Of a stretch of 6,210 nt of DNA, positions 5,087 through 6,210 are shown one piece after another. The position numbers and the translations under genes are program-made. The DNA lies in contig CALVJI010000066.1 of the NCBI GenBank assembly GCA_944332105.1, positions 1-6,210 of the forward strand. The letters run 5' to 3'. The first letter of the stretch is position 1; each line of letters starts with the position of its first letter. This stretch comes from an uncultured Bacilli bacterium (lineage in GTDB: Bacteria; Bacillota_I; Bacilli_A; RF39; UBA660). The notes under the pieces were generated by a model. The model was not told where the DNA came from and did not search any database. It saw nothing but the letters and a program-made list of their open reading frames with translations.

Positions 5087-5551
5087 ATGAGTTATCAGAT
5101 TCGCAAAGAGCAAAAATCTAAATTGTTAGCCAAAAAAAATTTACAATACACTGGCTTAAAAATGAAACCTAAATTACGTGACCATGCACAATTTATCGAA
5201 GTAAAAGAAATTATTATTGTCTATCCAAGTTGGCAAGAAAAAGCAATGAAACTACAATTCCAAGTAGCTTATCGTCGCCTTTTTAAACTCGTAATGGATG
5301 TCATCGAAGACAATGGAAGCACCGCTGGAGATACCAAACTTGCTTTAGACGAAATTCATAAAACAGAAAAAATTTTACAAAGTAAATACAAAAATAAAAT
5401 ATCTAATGAAGAATATCGTAAAATGTGGAATAAAGTTTTTTTGTTAGAAAAAAAATTAACTGAGAAAATTGTTTGGCAACAAGAAATGACCAAATTTATA
5501 GAATTACAATTTGCCAGCGAAAAAGAAGAAAAAAAGGGAAGAGGACGATAA
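5087..5551 (+). CDS. Unrecognised basic helical protein
   Basis: A 154-residue protein with a good start: AGGTGAG (5077-5083) overlaps the trmD stop and ATG follows at 5087. I do not recognise the family. The first 30 residues are very Lys/Arg-rich (for example RKEQKSKLLAKKN), with no signal peptide or membrane segment. A short strand-like segment EVKEIIIVYPSW (38-49) follows. The rest is mostly predicted helix in three parts (about 50-75, 82-100 and 106-147), with a coiled-coil-like Glu/Lys pattern and a charged tail E-K-E-E-K-K-G-R-G-R. A basic, helical, cytoplasmic protein in an operon of RNA-modifying and ribosome-assembly genes could bind RNA or ribosomes, but that is only inference from charge and company. 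It is a real gene: it is framed by two ribosome binding sites, its stop is immediately followed by the next ATG, and it fills its space without gaps. Confidence 0.8.
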   Translation: MSYQIRKEQKSKLLAKKNLQYTGLKMKPKLRDHAQFIEVKEIIIVYPSWQEKAMKLQFQVAYRRLFKLVMDVIEDNGSTAGDTKLALDEIHKTEKILQSKYKNKISNEEYRKMWNKVFLLEKKLTEKIVWQQEMTKFIELQFASEKEEKKGRGR

Positions 5552-6118
5552 ATGCAAGTTTTTGATTTTGACAATACAATTTATCATGGCGAAAGTACAT
5601 TTGATTTTGCCGTATTTATTATTGTTCGTAAAAAAAGTCTATTAAAATATTTTCCAGGCATTCTTAAATTATTAATTAAATATAAAAGATGCAAAATGAG
5701 TACTTTAGAATTTCAATATGAATTGGAAAAATATACTAAAGTCTTTTTAGAAAACAAAGATTTTATTCGTCAATCTGTCAAAGAGTTTTGGCAAAAAAAT
5801 CGTCAAAAATTAAATCCAGAAATGTTAGCTAAAATAAAAAAAGAGGATGTTATTCTAACGTGTAGTCCTTCTTTTTTAATCAATGAAATAAAAGAAGATT
5901 TACATACTAAGAATATTATTGCTACAGAAATAAATATAGAGGAAGGAAAAATAGAATATTTAAATTTTGGCAAGAACAAAGTACAAATTTTTAAAGAAAA
6001 ATATCCGAAAAAAAAGATTACTACTGTTTTTACAGATTCATATAATGATCAAGCTTTAATGGATGAAGCCAAGCATGTTTACTTAGTAAAGAAAAAAGAA
6101 TGTCTTAAAATTAAATAA
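5552..6118 (+). CDS. HAD-superfamily subclass IB phosphatase-like hydrolase
   Basis: A 188-residue protein with all four HAD motifs. Motif I is VFDFDNTIY (3-11; nucleophile D5, acid/base D7), motif II is ILTCSPS (101-107; T103 or S105), motif III is the Lys in NFGKNK (K141 or K143), and motif IV is FTDSYNDQALM (160-170; D162, D166), which binds Mg2+. The helical cap between motif I and II (about 15-95, with LLKYFPGILKLLIKYK) and the D-S-x-x-D form place it in the HAD-IB group that includes SerB-like phosphoserine phosphatases and many unassigned phosphatases. The substrate cannot be read from the sequence. It begins directly after the preceding TAA, with AAGAGGA at 5539-5545 as ribosome binding site. 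It appears to end the operon, although no convincing terminator follows. Confidence 0.92.
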   Translation: MQVFDFDNTIYHGESTFDFAVFIIVRKKSLLKYFPGILKLLIKYKRCKMSTLEFQYELEKYTKVFLENKDFIRQSVKEFWQKNRQKLNPEMLAKIKKEDVILTCSPSFLINEIKEDLHTKNIIATEINIEEGKIEYLNFGKNKVQIFKEKYPKKKITTVFTDSYNDQALMDEAKHVYLVKKKECLKIK

Positions 6119-6200
6119 TAAAGCAGAGGGTGCAAAAAATTTTCCGGGGCAATTTAATATAATATCATGCTATACTATCTTTATAGAATAGAGGTAATAT
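6119..6200 (+). other. Intergenic region between the HAD gene and the right-edge gene
   Basis: This stretch of about 80 bp contains no stable hairpin with a U tract, so the large operon may read through into the next gene. A TATAAT at 6158-6163 has no -35 at a usable distance; the better promoter is listed separately. Confidence 0.5.
6168..6176 (+). promoter_or_regulatory. Extended -10 promoter of the right-edge gene
   Basis: TGCTATACT is TGn plus a 5-of-6 -10 hexamer. It is followed by a short leader with ATAGAGGT (6188-6195) and an ATG at 6201. The module closely copies that of the leftward gene at 401-428. Confidence 0.65.
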
Positions 6201-6210
6201 ATGAAAAATA
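6201..6210 (+). CDS. Start of a gene cut by the right edge
   Basis: Only ATGAAAAATA (Met-Lys-Asn) is inside the window. The start is credible because AGAGGT at 6190-6195 lies 5 bases upstream and an extended -10 promoter precedes it. Nothing can be said of the product. Confidence 0.6.

Noticed and set aside
5356..5574. A 72-codon minus-strand frame opposite the unknown basic protein
   Set aside because: It is a mirror frame with no ribosome binding site and crosses two well-supported plus-strand genes.
6131..6160. Possible terminator after the HAD gene (TGCAAAAAATTTTCCGGGGCA region)
   Set aside because: Only 3-5 bp of complementarity around a long loop, and no T run follows.
1..6210. tRNA genes, CRISPR arrays, insertion sequences, or TGA-as-Trp coding
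   Set aside because: No cloverleaf-like segment, regularly spaced repeats, transposase frame or terminal inverted repeats were seen. TGA acts as a stop for two genes and Trp is encoded by TGG.

Overview
The window looks like chromosomal DNA from a low-GC, AT-rich Gram-positive-type bacterium (Firmicutes/Bacillota or a close walled relative of the Erysipelotrichia/RF39/Acholeplasma kind). The pointers are strong AGGAGG-type ribosome binding sites, extended -10 promoters (TGnTATAAT), U-tract terminators, A/T-ending codons and a SipW-type exported protein. TGG is used for Trp and TGA as a stop (ygjP-like gene, rimM), so the code is standard (table 11) and not the Mycoplasma/Spiroplasma code. The exact lineage cannot be fixed from the sequence alone.

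Layout. (1) 1-390, minus strand: the 5' part of an unrecognised protein gene running off the left edge, with its own extended -10 promoter. (2) 391-613: a divergent intergenic region of about 220 bp holding a perfect 21-bp palindrome and an imperfect tandem repeat. It probably carries the promoters of both flanking genes. (3) 614-1784, plus strand: a short single-stranded DNA-binding protein gene with a TTG start, then a membrane-anchored protein that reads like a catalytically degenerate polysaccharide deacetylase, ended by an A/U-rich hairpin terminator overlapping its stop codon. (4) 1882-2511: a secreted TasA/camelysin-like protein with a SipW-type signal peptide, alone in its transcription unit and closed by a strong terminator. 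(5) 2575-6118: a tightly packed six-gene operon with overlaps or short gaps: YgjP-like zinc metallopeptidase, SpoU/TrmH-family rRNA methyltransferase (YsgA/RlmP-like), rimM, trmD, an unrecognised basic helical protein, and an HAD-IB phosphatase. (6) 6119-6210: an intergenic stretch with a promoter and the first codons of another gene at the right edge.

Functionally, the large operon is centred on RNA modification and ribosome maturation: TrmD makes m1G37 in tRNA, RimM matures the 30S subunit, and the SpoU protein probably 2'-O-methylates rRNA. The rpsP and rplS genes that usually flank rimM-trmD are not here. The left half is a mixture of DNA metabolism (SSB) and cell-surface genes.

I did not find a clearly new multi-gene system. 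The items most worth a second look are the degenerate deacetylase-like protein, the palindrome and repeat in the divergent intergenic region, the SipW-type matrix protein, and the near-identical promoter/leader modules at the two ends of the window.
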